DNA of 40,194 bases from positions 1-40,194 of the forward strand of contig LXYH01000032.1 of NCBI GenBank assembly GCA_001650895.1. Direction: 5' to 3'. Under the pieces are notes generated by a model, which worked only from the letters and a program-made list of their open reading frames with translations, was not told where the DNA came from and ran no database searches. Position numbers and translations under genes: made by a program. The stretch is from Rhodobacteraceae bacterium EhC02 (lineage in GTDB: Bacteria; Pseudomonadota; Alphaproteobacteria; Rhodobacterales; Rhodobacteraceae). Shown one piece after another: positions 1 through 8,388 of the stretch (position 1 is its first letter; each line of letters begins with the position of its first letter).

Positions 1-42
1 GTGGGCGGGTGGGAACGCCGGCATGGCGGCCCCGGTTGCCTG

Positions 43-1503
43 TCAGAATGGCGCCTCGACCCGGCCCATGCGCACGAAGACCGATTTCAGCTGGCTGTAA
101 TGCGCAATCGCCGCCTTTGCGTTCTCGCGTCCCACGCCCGACATCTTGGTCCCGCCGAAAGGCACTTCGACAGGGGCGTCGTTATAGGTGTTGATGTAGC
201 AGGTCCCGGCCTCCATCCGCGCCACCACACGATGCGCGCGGGTCAGGTCGCGGGTGAAAACCCCCGCCGACAGGCCGAATTCGGTATCGTTGGCGCGGGC
301 GATGACCTCGTCCTCATCCTCGAAATCCAGCACGCACATCACGGGGCCGAATATCTCCTCGCGGGCGATGGTCATGGCGTCCGTCACATCGGCGAAGACC
401 GCGGGCGTGATCCAGAACCCGTCCTTGTCCAGCCGCTTGCCGCCGCAGACCAGCCGCGCGCCCTCCTCGACACCCTTGGCGATGTAGCGCTGCACGATGC
501 CCAACTGCCCCTCGGACACCATCGGGCCGAAATTCGTGGCCTCGTCCAGCGGGTCGCCGATGACAGCGTCGGCCAGGCGTTCCGCAAGCCGCGCAAGAAA
601 GGCCTCGCGGATGCCTTTCTGCACGAAGACCCGCGTGCCGTTGGAACATACCTGCCCGGAGGAATAGAAATTCCCCAGGATCGCGCCGCCGACCGCATCC
701 TCCAGATCGGCATCGTCAAAGATGATCAGGGGCGATTTTCCGCCCAGTTCCATCGTGACATGTTTCATGCCGTCGGCCGCCGCCGCATAGACCTTGCGCC
801 CGGTCGGAACCGATCCGGTCAGCGAGACCTTGTTGACGCGCGGATCCGTCACCAGCGCGGCCCCGACCGCCCCGCGCCCCTGCACCACGTTGTAAAGCCC
901 GGCAGGCAGCCCGGCCTCGTGCAGGATTTCCGCGATCTTCAGCGCGCAAAGCGGCGTGGTTTCCGACGGCTTGAAGATCATCGCATTGCCGCAGGCCAGC
1001 GCGGGCGCGCCTTTCCAGCAGGCGATCTGGGTGGGATAGTTCCAGGCCCCGATCCCGACGCAAAGACCCAGCGCCTCGCGCACGGTATAGGCCCAGTTCT
1101 CGCCAAGCGGGATATGCTCGCCCGTCAGGCTGGCGGCCAGCCCGCCGAAATATTCCAGCGCATCGGCACCGCTGGTCGCATCCACGTAAAGCGTTTCCGA
1201 CAGCGGCTTGCCGGTGTCATGGGTCTCGAGGATGCTGAGCTCGCGGTTGCGGTCCCGGATCATGTCGGCGGCGCGGCGCAGGATGCGGCCCCGCTGCACA
1301 CCGGGCAGCGCGGCCCAGGCCTTCTGCGCGCTGCGGGCGCTGCTGATCGCCTCTTCGATGACGGCGGGCGTCGCCTCGTGCACCCGGGCGATCACCTTGC
1401 CGGTCGCAGGATAGATCACGTCGATGGGCGCGCCTGACGTATCCTCGACGTAGCGGCCGTTCACGAAATGGCTGGCGGTGGGTTGTGTGGCGACTTGGGT
1501 CAT
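43..1503 (-). CDS. betB: Betaine aldehyde dehydrogenase
   Basis: This enzyme oxidises betaine aldehyde to the osmoprotectant glycine betaine with NAD(P)+ in the cytoplasm, the second step from choline. The 486-residue product has the full aldehyde dehydrogenase length. Visible active-site elements are the Asn of GAWNYPT (about residue 155), Lys of FKPSE (178), Glu of MELGGKSP (252) and the nucleophilic Cys of SGQVCSNG (about 286). The ATG at 1503 is preceded by a GGAA ribosome site. It is the third gene of a leftward betI-betC-betB series, 43 bases downstream of betC. The betA choline dehydrogenase gene would be expected just past the left edge, but only 42 bases remain there. The neighbours make BetB the best call among ALDH subfamilies. 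Confidence 0.95.
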   Translation of the reverse strand: MTQVATQPTASHFVNGRYVEDTSGAPIDVIYPATGKVIARVHEATPAVIEEAISSARSAQKAWAALPGVQRGRILRRAADMIRDRNRELSILETHDTGKPLSETLYVDATSGADALEYFGGLAASLTGEHIPLGENWAYTVREALGLCVGIGAWNYPTQIACWKGAPALACGNAMIFKPSETTPLCALKIAEILHEAGLPAGLYNVVQGRGAVGAALVTDPRVNKVSLTGSVPTGRKVYAAAADGMKHVTMELGGKSPLIIFDDADLEDAVGGAILGNFYSSGQVCSNGTRVFVQKGIREAFLARLAERLADAVIGDPLDEATNFGPMVSEGQLGIVQRYIAKGVEEGARLVCGGKRLDKDGFWITPAVFADVTDAMTIAREEIFGPVMCVLDFEDEDEVIARANDTEFGLSAGVFTRDLTRAHRVVARMEAGTCYINTYNDAPVEVPFGGTKMSGVGRENAKAAIAHYSQLKSVFVRMGRVEAPF

Positions 1504-1504
1504 T

Positions 1505-1528
1505 TTGAGTATTTCCGGAACAGTGAAA
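1505..1528 (+). repeat. Copy of a dispersed TTGAGTATTT element upstream of betB
   Basis: The plus strand reads TTGAGTATTT, then two bases, then GGAA and, a few bases on, TGAAA. The same pattern occurs, on the other strand, at 16892-16915 over the end of the cyclo-ligase gene, with about 18 of 24 bases shared. Here it fills the betC-betB spacer and includes the GGAA ribosome site of betB on the minus strand. It may be a dispersed family element or a coincidence; two copies in one window only suggest the former. Confidence 0.4.
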
Positions 1529-1546
1529 GGGGATATGCGGCGCGGG

Positions 1547-3079
1547 TCATTCCCCGCGCGGGAAGCGTTTGCTTTCTTCGAGGATGTTCAGGTCCATGTG
1601 ATTGCGCATGTAACGTTCGGAGGCCTTTTGCAGCGGCTGGAAATCCCAGGGGTAATAGCCACCCTGGCGCAGCGCCTCGTAGACCACCCAGCGGCGCGCC
1701 TGGCTAATCCGCACCTCGGCATCGTATCGCACAAGGTCCCAGCGCGCCTCGGACTTGGCGCGCAGTGTTTGCAGCGTGCCCTGATGCGCGGGATCGGCCG
1801 CAAGGTTGTGCAGCTCGTGCGGATCGGCCTCGATGTCGAACAGCATCTCGGGGTCCAGCGCGCAGCGCGTATATTTCCAGCGGCCATAGCGCAGGCAGAC
1901 CAGCGGCGCCTCGGAGGCCTCGGCGGCGTATTCCATGGCCACAGGGCTGGTGCGGTCGAACCCCTTGGCCAGCGGCACAAGGCTTTCACCCGTGGTCCAT
2001 GGCATCACCTCGTCCATGCTGACACCGGCCAGGTCGCACAGGGTCGGGCAGACATCGATCGTGCTGACGGGCTGGTCGATGCGCCCCGCAGGCAGGCCGG
2101 GGGCCGCGACCATAAGGGGCACGCGGGCGGACCCTTCATAGAAGCACATCTTGTACCACAATCCCCGCTCGCCCAGCATGTCACCGTGATCGCTGACAAA
2201 AACGACAATCGCCTCCTGCCGCGTTGCCTCGAGGGTGGTCAGGATCTCGCCGATCTTGTCATCAAGATAGGAAATATTAGCGAAATAGGCGCGCCGCGCA
2301 CGGGCCACCATCTCATCCGTCAGATCATAGGACCGCCAGTCATTGGCATCGAAAATGCGCTTTGAATGGGCATCCTGCTGGGCATAGGGGATCGGCCCCA
2401 CCTCTGGCATCAGATGGGGGCAATCGGCGTAAAGATCCCAGTATTTCCGCCGCGCCACGTAAGGATCATGCGGATGGGTGAAACTGACCGTCAGGCACCA
2501 GGGCCGCGCATCGCCCCCGCGCGACAGGTCATAGATCTTCTGCACCGCCTGATGGGCGACATCATCGTCATATTCCATCTGGTTCGTGATCTCGGCAACG
2601 CCCGCGCCGGTCACGCTGCCCATGTTGTGATACCACCAGTCGATCCGCTCGCCGGGCTTGCGATAGTCGGGCGTCCAACCGAAATCGGCCGGATAGATAT
2701 CCGTGGTCAGCCGCTCTTCGAACCCGTGCAGCTGATCGGGGCCGACGAAATGCATCTTGCCGGACAGGCATGTATAATAGCCCGCGCGCCGCAGGTGATG
2801 CGCATATGTCGGAATGCTCGAGGCGAATTCGGCCGCGTTGTCATAGACCCCCGTGGCACTGGGCAACTGGCCGGACATGAAGCTCGCGCGCCCCGGCGCA
2901 CAAAGCGGCGAGGCCGTGTAGGCATTGGCGAAGCGCGCTGACCGCGCCGCCAACGCCTTGAGGTTGGGCGCGTGCAGCCAGTCCGCAGGACCATCCGGGA
3001 ACAACGTTCCGTTCAACTGGTCGACCATGACGATCAGGATATTGGGCCGCGCGCCGACCTGAACATGCGCATCCCTCAT
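1547..3079 (-). CDS. betC: Choline-sulfatase
   Basis: It hydrolyses choline-O-sulfate to choline and sulfate, feeding the betaine pathway. The 510-residue protein belongs to the alkaline phosphatase/sulfatase superfamily. The formylglycine motif C-x-P-x-R is present (Cys60, Arg64 in [14 protein letters not shown]). Metal-binding residues appear near NILIVMVDQ (Asp20) and in [10 protein letters not shown] (Asp297, His298). The C-terminal segment with [10 protein letters not shown] and RNHMDLN is typical of choline sulfatases and separates this from general arylsulfatases. No signal peptide is seen, which fits a cytoplasmic enzyme. The start overlaps the betI stop by four bases (ATGA), implying translational coupling. 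Confidence 0.95.
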   Translation of the reverse strand: MRDAHVQVGARPNILIVMVDQLNGTLFPDGPADWLHAPNLKALAARSARFANAYTASPLCAPGRASFMSGQLPSATGVYDNAAEFASSIPTYAHHLRRAGYYTCLSGKMHFVGPDQLHGFEERLTTDIYPADFGWTPDYRKPGERIDWWYHNMGSVTGAGVAEITNQMEYDDDVAHQAVQKIYDLSRGGDARPWCLTVSFTHPHDPYVARRKYWDLYADCPHLMPEVGPIPYAQQDAHSKRIFDANDWRSYDLTDEMVARARRAYFANISYLDDKIGEILTTLEATRQEAIVVFVSDHGDMLGERGLWYKMCFYEGSARVPLMVAAPGLPAGRIDQPVSTIDVCPTLCDLAGVSMDEVMPWTTGESLVPLAKGFDRTSPVAMEYAAEASEAPLVCLRYGRWKYTRCALDPEMLFDIEADPHELHNLAADPAHQGTLQTLRAKSEARWDLVRYDAEVRISQARRWVVYEALRQGGYYPWDFQPLQKASERYMRNHMDLNILEESKRFPRGE

Positions 3080-3660
3080 GCCGCACCCCTCTGGATTTCA
3101 AGGTCAAGACAGCCCAGCACGCTATCGACGGCCTTGCCCGCATCGGGCTGCCCCAGCCCCAGCGACTGGCGCAGGTAGACCCCGTCGATCAGGGCCGCGA
3201 TCCGGTCGGCCACCACGGGCGCGCGCGCACCCACAAGCGGACGCAGATCGTGGGTCAGGTTCGACCGCAACCGCCGCTGATAGACCGACAGCAGCTTGCG
3301 CGCATCGCTCGACACCTGGGCCAGGACATAGAAGTTCAGCCAGGCCGCCACCACGTCGCGGCGAAAGTTGCTGCCGGCGAAACTGGCGCGCACCACGGCC
3401 TCGAGCCGGGCGCGCGGACCCGTGGCCATCGCCAGCGCCCCGCGCACGCCCGCAGCATAGACCGTCAGCGTATGGCGCATGGCGGCAAGGAAAATCTGCT
3501 CTTTCCCACCGAAGTAATGATGGGCCAGCGCCGATGACATGCCCGCCCGCCGCGCGATCTGCGCCACGGTCACGTCGAGGGACCCGGTACTGCCGATCTC
3601 GGCGATTGTCGCTTCCACCAGGGCGGCGCGGCGTATAGGCTCCATCCCGAGCTTGGGCAT
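3076..3660 (-). CDS. betI: TetR-family repressor BetI
   Basis: This is the choline-responsive TetR-type repressor of bet genes. The start at 3660 gives 194 residues beginning MPKLGMEPIRR, the conserved BetI N-terminus; a start 12 bases upstream is possible, but the GGAG ribosome site sits correctly for 3660. The helix-turn-helix lies at about residues 25-50 (VAQIARRAGMSSALAHHYFGGK), and the rest is the ligand and dimerisation domain. It heads the leftward bet operon and faces choX across an 81-base spacer with a palindrome at 3705-3718, so it probably represses both arms. Confidence 0.95.
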   Translation of the reverse strand: MPKLGMEPIRRAALVEATIAEIGSTGSLDVTVAQIARRAGMSSALAHHYFGGKEQIFLAAMRHTLTVYAAGVRGALAMATGPRARLEAVVRASFAGSNFRRDVVAAWLNFYVLAQVSSDARKLLSVYQRRLRSNLTHDLRPLVGARAPVVADRIAALIDGVYLRQSLGLGQPDAGKAVDSVLGCLDLEIQRGAA

Positions 3661-3677
3661 GGTTTTCTCCAATAAAC

Positions 3678-3706
3678 TTGCCCCGAGACGCTAAATGCTT
3701 TTTTAT
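3678..3706 (+). promoter_or_regulatory. Candidate choX promoter
   Basis: TTGCCC at 3678-3683 and TTTTAT at 3701-3706 are separated by 17 bases, a plausible sigma-70-type pair reading toward choX at 3742. The -10 box runs into the proposed BetI operator at 3705-3718, so a bound repressor would occlude the start site. This is read by eye from consensus similarity only. Confidence 0.4.
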
Positions 3707-3718
3707 TGACTCGTCAAT
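3705..3718. promoter_or_regulatory. Probable BetI operator palindrome
   Basis: ATTGAC-TC-GTCAAT is a perfect six-base inverted repeat around a two-base centre, placed in the middle of the betI/choX divergent spacer. TetR-family regulators bind such short palindromes next to their own gene. The position over the choX -10 box and inside the betI promoter region would let one site control both directions. Identification as the BetI site is inference from location and symmetry. Confidence 0.65.
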
Positions 3719-3741
3719 CAAGAACAACACGGGAGACCGCG

Positions 3742-4665
3742 ATGACCTTCAAACCCGCCCTGACGGCCCTGGCCCTGCTGGCCGCCACCCCTGCCTTCGC
3801 ACAATGCGACAAGGTCACATTCTCGGATGTGGGCTGGACCGACATCACCGCGACCACGGCCGCGACATCCGTGGTGCTGGAAGCGCTGGGATACCAGACG
3901 GAAACCAAGATCCTGTCCGTGCCGGTCACCTATATCTCCTTGTCCAAGGGCGATATCGACGTGTTCCTGGGCAACTGGATGCCCACGATGGAGGCCGACA
4001 TCGCCCCCTATCGCGACGCGGGCACCGTGGATACGATCCGCACCAACCTGACCGGCGCGAAATACACGCTGGCGGTGAACCGCGCCGCCGCCGACCTGGG
4101 GATCGCCAGCTTTGCCGACATCGCCACGCACAAGGACGCGCTGGAAGGCAAGATCTACGGGATCGAAGCCGGCAATGACGGCAACCGCCTGATCATGGAC
4201 ATGATCGCCGCCGATGCCTTCGGCCTGTCAGGCTTCAGCGTCGCCGAAAGCTCGGAACAGGGGATGCTGGCGCAGGTCACCCGCGCCGACCGCCGGGGCG
4301 AGCCGATCGTCTTCCTGGGCTGGGAGCCGCATCCGATGAACGCAAACTTCGACATGACCTACCTGGAAGGTGGCGATGACTGGTTCGGACCCGACCTTGG
4401 CGGTGCCGAGGTGCGCACCAACACGCGCGCGGGCTATGCCGCCGAATGCCCCAACCTTGGCGCATTCTTCGGCAACCTGGAGTTCACCCTGGCCATGGAG
4501 AACGAGATCATGGGCGCGATCCTGAACGATGGCACCGATCCGGTCGAGGCGGCAAAGACCTGGCTGACCACCAATCCCGCCGTGCTGGACAGCTGGCTGG
4601 CCGGCGTCACCACCCGCGATGGCGCCGAGGCCCTGCCCGCCGCCCGCACCGCACTGGGGCTGTGA
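3742..4665 (+). CDS. choX: Choline ABC transporter substrate-binding protein
   Basis: This is the periplasmic choline-binding protein of the ChoXWV importer. The ATG at 3742 gives 307 residues starting with a clear signal peptide (MTFKPALTALALLAATPAFA, cleavage before QCDKV); an in-frame upstream start would spoil this. It is an OpuAC/QAT-type binding protein. Aromatic box candidates that would cage the trimethylammonium group are the Trp residues in DVGWTD, GNWMPTM and LGWEPHPMN and the Tyr in AKYTLAVN. It is followed after 103 bases, including a strong stem-loop, by choW, and is divergent from betI. Substrate assignment rests on family resemblance and bet linkage. Confidence 0.92.
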   Translation: MTFKPALTALALLAATPAFAQCDKVTFSDVGWTDITATTAATSVVLEALGYQTETKILSVPVTYISLSKGDIDVFLGNWMPTMEADIAPYRDAGTVDTIRTNLTGAKYTLAVNRAAADLGIASFADIATHKDALEGKIYGIEAGNDGNRLIMDMIAADAFGLSGFSVAESSEQGMLAQVTRADRRGEPIVFLGWEPHPMNANFDMTYLEGGDDWFGPDLGGAEVRTNTRAGYAAECPNLGAFFGNLEFTLAMENEIMGAILNDGTDPVEAAKTWLTTNPAVLDSWLAGVTTRDGAEALPAARTALGL

Positions 4666-4696
4666 TCCCGACCGTCGCACCGCGTTTATGACACAA

Positions 4697-4718
4697 CCTT
4701 CCCCCTCGCGGGGGAAGG
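4697..4718 (+). promoter_or_regulatory. Stem-loop between choX and choW
   Basis: CCTTCCCCC and GGGGGAAGG form a perfect nine-base-pair stem with a TCGC loop, 32 bases after the choX stop. No T-run follows, so it is not a classical terminator. A structure here would be expected to protect the 3' end of choX mRNA or cause partial termination, giving more binding protein than permease. The role is inferred from position. Confidence 0.6.
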
Positions 4719-4768
4719 ACATGCGCAGGCCCTGCGGCGACCTGCGCCAATAAAGGGGCCTTTACCCG

Positions 4769-5602
4769 ATGAACTGGCTGACCGACACCAAGATCCCCGT
4801 GGGCGATTACGCCGACAGTGCCTTCATCTGGCTGGAAACCCATGCCGCCTTTGTATTCGACGGGATGTCCGACGGGCTGGAGGCCTTGATCGCCGCGATC
4901 CTGTGGATCCTGCAATCCCCGCATCCGCTGGTGATCATCGGGGCCTTTGTAGCACTTACCGTGGTCTTGCAGCGCAGCTGGAAACCGGCCGTTCTGGTGG
5001 GGCTCGGATTTCTGTTCATCATCAACCAGGGCTATTGGGAACAGACGACGCAATCGCTGACGCTGGTGCTGGCGGCCTGCGTTGTCTGCATGGGGCTTGG
5101 CGTGCCCATCGGGATCGCCGCCGCGCACCGGCCAGGGCTGTTTCGCGCCCTGCGTCCCGTGCTGGACCTGATGCAGACGCTGCCCACATTCGTCTACCTG
5201 ATCCCGGCCATCGTCTTTTTCGGCATCGGCATGGTGCCGGGCCTGATCGCTACCGTGATCTTCGTGCTGCCCGCACCGATCCGGCTGACGCATCTGGGCA
5301 TCACCGCCACGCCCACCGCCCTGCTTGAGGCCGCGCAAGCCTTTGGCGCCACCCCGCGCCAGACCCTGCTCAAGGTGGAACTGCCCTATGCCCTGCCGCA
5401 GATCATGGCCGGGCTGAACCAGACCATCATGCTGTCGCTGTCGATGGTGGTGATCGCGGCGCTGGTGGGCGCGGACGGGCTGGGCGTGCCGGTGCTTCAG
5501 GCGCTCAACCGCGTGAACCCGGCGCTTGGCTTTGAATCCGGGCTGGTGATCGTGGTGCTGGCCATCCTTCTGGACCGCATGCTGAGGATCGAACGGAAAT
5601 GA
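4769..5602 (+). CDS. choW: Choline ABC transporter permease
   Basis: This is the inner-membrane permease of the choline importer. The 277-residue protein has several hydrophobic segments (for example residues 55-85, 92-115 and the helices around 145-170). It carries a BPD-transport EAA loop, EAAQAFGATPRQTLLKVELP, at roughly 190-209, the docking site for the ATPase. Its length fits OpuAB/ProW-type permeases with a single permease domain. Its stop overlaps the choV start by four bases (ATGA). Order and coupling with choX and choV make the assignment firm. Confidence 0.92.
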   Translation: MNWLTDTKIPVGDYADSAFIWLETHAAFVFDGMSDGLEALIAAILWILQSPHPLVIIGAFVALTVVLQRSWKPAVLVGLGFLFIINQGYWEQTTQSLTLVLAACVVCMGLGVPIGIAAAHRPGLFRALRPVLDLMQTLPTFVYLIPAIVFFGIGMVPGLIATVIFVLPAPIRLTHLGITATPTALLEAAQAFGATPRQTLLKVELPYALPQIMAGLNQTIMLSLSMVVIAALVGADGLGVPVLQALNRVNPALGFESGLVIVVLAILLDRMLRIERK

Positions 5603-6681
5603 CCCGCATGACAGCCCCGAAAGACACCGCCGGGATCGCCGTGCGGTTCGACAATGTCTCGATCGTCTTCGGCGATCAGCCAGAGCGCGCCCTGCCGCTG
5701 ATGGACCAAGGCCAGAGCCGATCCGAGATCCAGCAGGAAACAGGCCAGGTGCTGGGCGTGCATGACTGCAGCCTTGAAGTCGCCGAAGGCGAGATCCTTG
5801 TGCTCATGGGCCTGTCCGGCTCGGGCAAGTCCACCCTGCTGCGCGCGGTCAACGGATTGAACCCGGTCTGCCGGGGCGCGGCCCATGTCTGTGACGGCAA
5901 TGTGCTGGTCGATGTCACCCATGCGGACGCGGCCACGCTGCGCCGCATCCGGTTGCACCGGGTGGCCATGGTGTTCCAGCAATTCGGCCTGCTGCCCTGG
6001 CGCACGGTGCGCGAGAACGTGGGCCTGGGGCTGGAACTGGGCGGCATGGGGCGCACCGAACGCCAGGCGCGTGTCGATGCGCAGCTTGAGCTTGTGAACC
6101 TTGCGCAATGGGCCGACCGCAAGGTGGGCGAACTGTCGGGCGGCATGCAGCAGCGCGTGGGCCTTGCGCGCGCCTTCGCAACCGAGGCCCCGATCCTGCT
6201 GATGGACGAGCCGTTCTCGGCCCTCGACCCGCTGATCCGCGCGCGCCTGCAGGACGAACTGCTCGAGGTGCAGGAAACGCTGAAACGCACCATCATCTTC
6301 GTCAGCCATGACCTTGACGAGGCGTTCAAGCTGGGCAACCGGATCGCGATCATGGAAGGCGGCCGCATCGTGCAATGCGGCACCCCGCAGCAGATCTTCA
6401 CCAATCCCGCCACCGATTACGTGGCCGAATTCGTGGCCCATATGAACCCGCTTGCGGTGCTGCGGGCCGAAGACGTGATGCAAACCGGCCCGAGCGGGAT
6501 CAGCGGACCCGCCGTACGCCCCTCCACCCCGCTACGCGAGGTGATGCAGGCGCTGCAACAGGCCGGCGACACGGCGATCGGCGTTCAGGATGAGGCTGGC
6601 CGCACGCTGGGCCATATCACCCGCGCCGATGTTCTGGCCGGGCTGCTGGATCCGCGCGGCGCAGCGCATCGTCAGGACTGA
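5599..6681 (+). CDS. choV: Choline ABC transporter ATP-binding protein
   Basis: This is the ATPase subunit of the choline importer. The 360-residue product contains Walker A GLSGSGKST (residues 71-79), a Q-loop (Gln128), the signature LSGGMQQ (179-185), Walker B ILLMDEP (199-205) and the switch His of VSHD (237). After the nucleotide-binding domain, about 295-355 resembles a CBS domain, as in OpuA/ProV-type ATPases where it senses ionic strength. The start is set by the ATGA overlap with choW. It ends 17 bases from the convergent EamA gene, and no clear terminator is seen between them. Confidence 0.93.
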   Translation: MTRMTAPKDTAGIAVRFDNVSIVFGDQPERALPLMDQGQSRSEIQQETGQVLGVHDCSLEVAEGEILVLMGLSGSGKSTLLRAVNGLNPVCRGAAHVCDGNVLVDVTHADAATLRRIRLHRVAMVFQQFGLLPWRTVRENVGLGLELGGMGRTERQARVDAQLELVNLAQWADRKVGELSGGMQQRVGLARAFATEAPILLMDEPFSALDPLIRARLQDELLEVQETLKRTIIFVSHDLDEAFKLGNRIAIMEGGRIVQCGTPQQIFTNPATDYVAEFVAHMNPLAVLRAEDVMQTGPSGISGPAVRPSTPLREVMQALQQAGDTAIGVQDEAGRTLGHITRADVLAGLLDPRGAAHRQD

Positions 6682-6698
6682 CCGGCGCGTCGCACGCA

Positions 6699-7607
6699 TC
6701 AGACCTTGGTGGCGGGCGCCGGGGGCGTGACCAGACGGCGCTTCAGCATCGCCTCGCGCCAGGTGATGAAGGTGACCGAACCCAGGATCACACCGCCGCC
6801 GACGATCACCCAGATATCGACCCCCTCGTCGAAGAACAGCGCCCCCAGCGCCACGGCCCAGACCAGTTGCAGAAAGCTGACCGGCTGGGTCACGGTCACC
6901 GGGGCCACCGCGAAGGCCAGCGTCATCGTGTAATGCCCCGCCGTCGCCAGCAGCGCCACAAGCGTCAGCACCAGCAGCGCATGCGGGCTGGGCGGCACCC
7001 AGACGGCGATGGCCATGGGGGCCAGACCGATCGTGACCCAGATCGACAGCATGCCCACCACGATGGCGGCATTCGTCTCGTCGGTCAGCAGCTTGGCCAG
7101 CAGGTAGGACGCGCCGAACACGACCGCCGCCGCCAACATCGCAAGATGCCCCGGCCCGATCTCGCGAAAGCCGGGACGCAGGATGATCATCGCCCCGATC
7201 AGCGCGACGACCACGGCCACCACCCGGCGCGCGGCCAGCTTTTCACCCAGAAAGATCGCAGCCCCGATGGTGACGTAGATCGGCGCGAGGTAATTCATCG
7301 CCGTCACATCCGCGATGGGGATGCGCGCCATGGCATAGAACCACAGCGCCACGCCCATGGAATGCGCAAGACCCCGCGCGGTGAACAGCCCCCATTGCCG
7401 GCGCGTCAGGCGCGTTGCCAGAATGGGACGGATCAGCGGAAGCAGGAAAACAAGACCGATGGCATAGCGCAGGAAAGCGGCCTCGGGTGCGGGAATGCCG
7501 GGTCCCAGATACTTGACCAATGCGGTGACACCCACGAACAGAAGGCCCGTCACCAGCATCCAGAGAACCCCAACCACCGGGCGGGTCTGTCTTTGCTCTA
7601 CGCTCAT
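6699..7607 (-). CDS. EamA/DMT-family transporter
   Basis: This is a drug/metabolite-superfamily inner-membrane transporter, likely an exporter of a small metabolite. It has about ten hydrophobic segments in two EamA repeats (for example VVGVLWMLVTGLLFVGV near the N-terminus and WVIVGGGVILGSVTFI near the C-terminus). The start is uncertain: ATG codons at 7643, 7616 and 7607 are all in frame. I prefer 7607 (MSVEQRQ, about 302 residues) because the extra residues are not hydrophobic and look non-coding. It lies downstream of a LysE-type gene in the same direction and may be co-transcribed. The substrate cannot be told. Confidence 0.85.
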   Translation of the reverse strand: MSVEQRQTRPVVGVLWMLVTGLLFVGVTALVKYLGPGIPAPEAAFLRYAIGLVFLLPLIRPILATRLTRRQWGLFTARGLAHSMGVALWFYAMARIPIADVTAMNYLAPIYVTIGAAIFLGEKLAARRVVAVVVALIGAMIILRPGFREIGPGHLAMLAAAVVFGASYLLAKLLTDETNAAIVVGMLSIWVTIGLAPMAIAVWVPPSPHALLVLTLVALLATAGHYTMTLAFAVAPVTVTQPVSFLQLVWAVALGALFFDEGVDIWVIVGGGVILGSVTFITWREAMLKRRLVTPPAPATKV

Positions 7608-7677
7608 GGCATGCATCAAGTCACGAAGCCCCGACAGCCGCAAGAGGGCTTGGGAATTTGTTGTGCAGACCAGAGGT

Positions 7678-8277
7678 TTAGGCCCCCCGGATCAGGGTCG
7701 CGGCGATGGCCCACATCAGCACGCCGACCCCGGCATCCAGCAGCCGCCATGACACGGGGCGCGCAAAAAGCGGTGCAAGGCGGCGCGCGCCGAACCCCAG
7801 CGTGAAAAAGAACACGAAACTTGCCGTCATCGCGCCCAGCGCGAAGGACAGCCGGTCTTCATATTGCGCCGAAACCGCCCCAAGCAGCACGACCGTATCC
7901 AGATAGACATGCGGGTTCAGCCAGGTCAGCGCAAGGCAGGTCAGCAACACGCCGCGCAGCGCCTCGCCGCCCTGCCCCGTGGCCTCGAGTGCTGCCCCGC
8001 CACGCCAGGCCGACAGAAAGGCGCGCGCGCCATAGGCGATCAGGAAAGCAGCCCCACCCCAGCGCATCACGGGTTCGATCCAGGGTGCGGCCTTGGTCAA
8101 TGTCCCGAAACCGGCCACCCCGGCCGCGATCAGCAACGCATCGCTGATGGCACAGGTCAGGCAGACAGCAAGGACATGGGATCGCCGGATGCCCTGCCGC
8201 AGCACAAAGGCATTCTGCGCGCCGATGGCAAGGATCAATGACAGGCCAAGCCCGAAACCCGCGACTGCCGCCTGCAT
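7678..8277 (-). CDS. LysE/ArgO-family amino-acid exporter
   Basis: It is predicted to export a basic amino acid such as arginine or lysine across the inner membrane. The 199-residue protein begins MQAAVAGFGLGLSLILAIGAQNAFVLRQGIRR, the LysE/ArgO N-terminal helix with the GAQNAFVLRQG motif, and contains LTWLNPHVYLDTVVLLG at about residues 115-131, another family hallmark. Five to six membrane segments are evident. No LysG/ArgP regulator lies beside it. The symbol argO would be reasonable, but substrate specificity is not visible in the sequence. Confidence 0.88.
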   Translation of the reverse strand: MQAAVAGFGLGLSLILAIGAQNAFVLRQGIRRSHVLAVCLTCAISDALLIAAGVAGFGTLTKAAPWIEPVMRWGGAAFLIAYGARAFLSAWRGGAALEATGQGGEALRGVLLTCLALTWLNPHVYLDTVVLLGAVSAQYEDRLSFALGAMTASFVFFFTLGFGARRLAPLFARPVSWRLLDAGVGVLMWAIAATLIRGA

Positions 8278-8388
8278 GTTCTACCCCGTTGCCACAAGAC
8301 CACTGGCGGGCTAACGCGATGCCCCCATCAGGTCAAGTGTGATCGCGGCGCGACTTGCTGCCCTGAACATGCCCCGCGGCAGCAGGGC

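Noticed and set aside
1-1437. Long open frame opposite betB
   Set aside because: It mirrors the codons of betB on the other strand, has no recognisable domain and is His/Arg/Gly-rich, as expected for antisense of a GC-rich gene.
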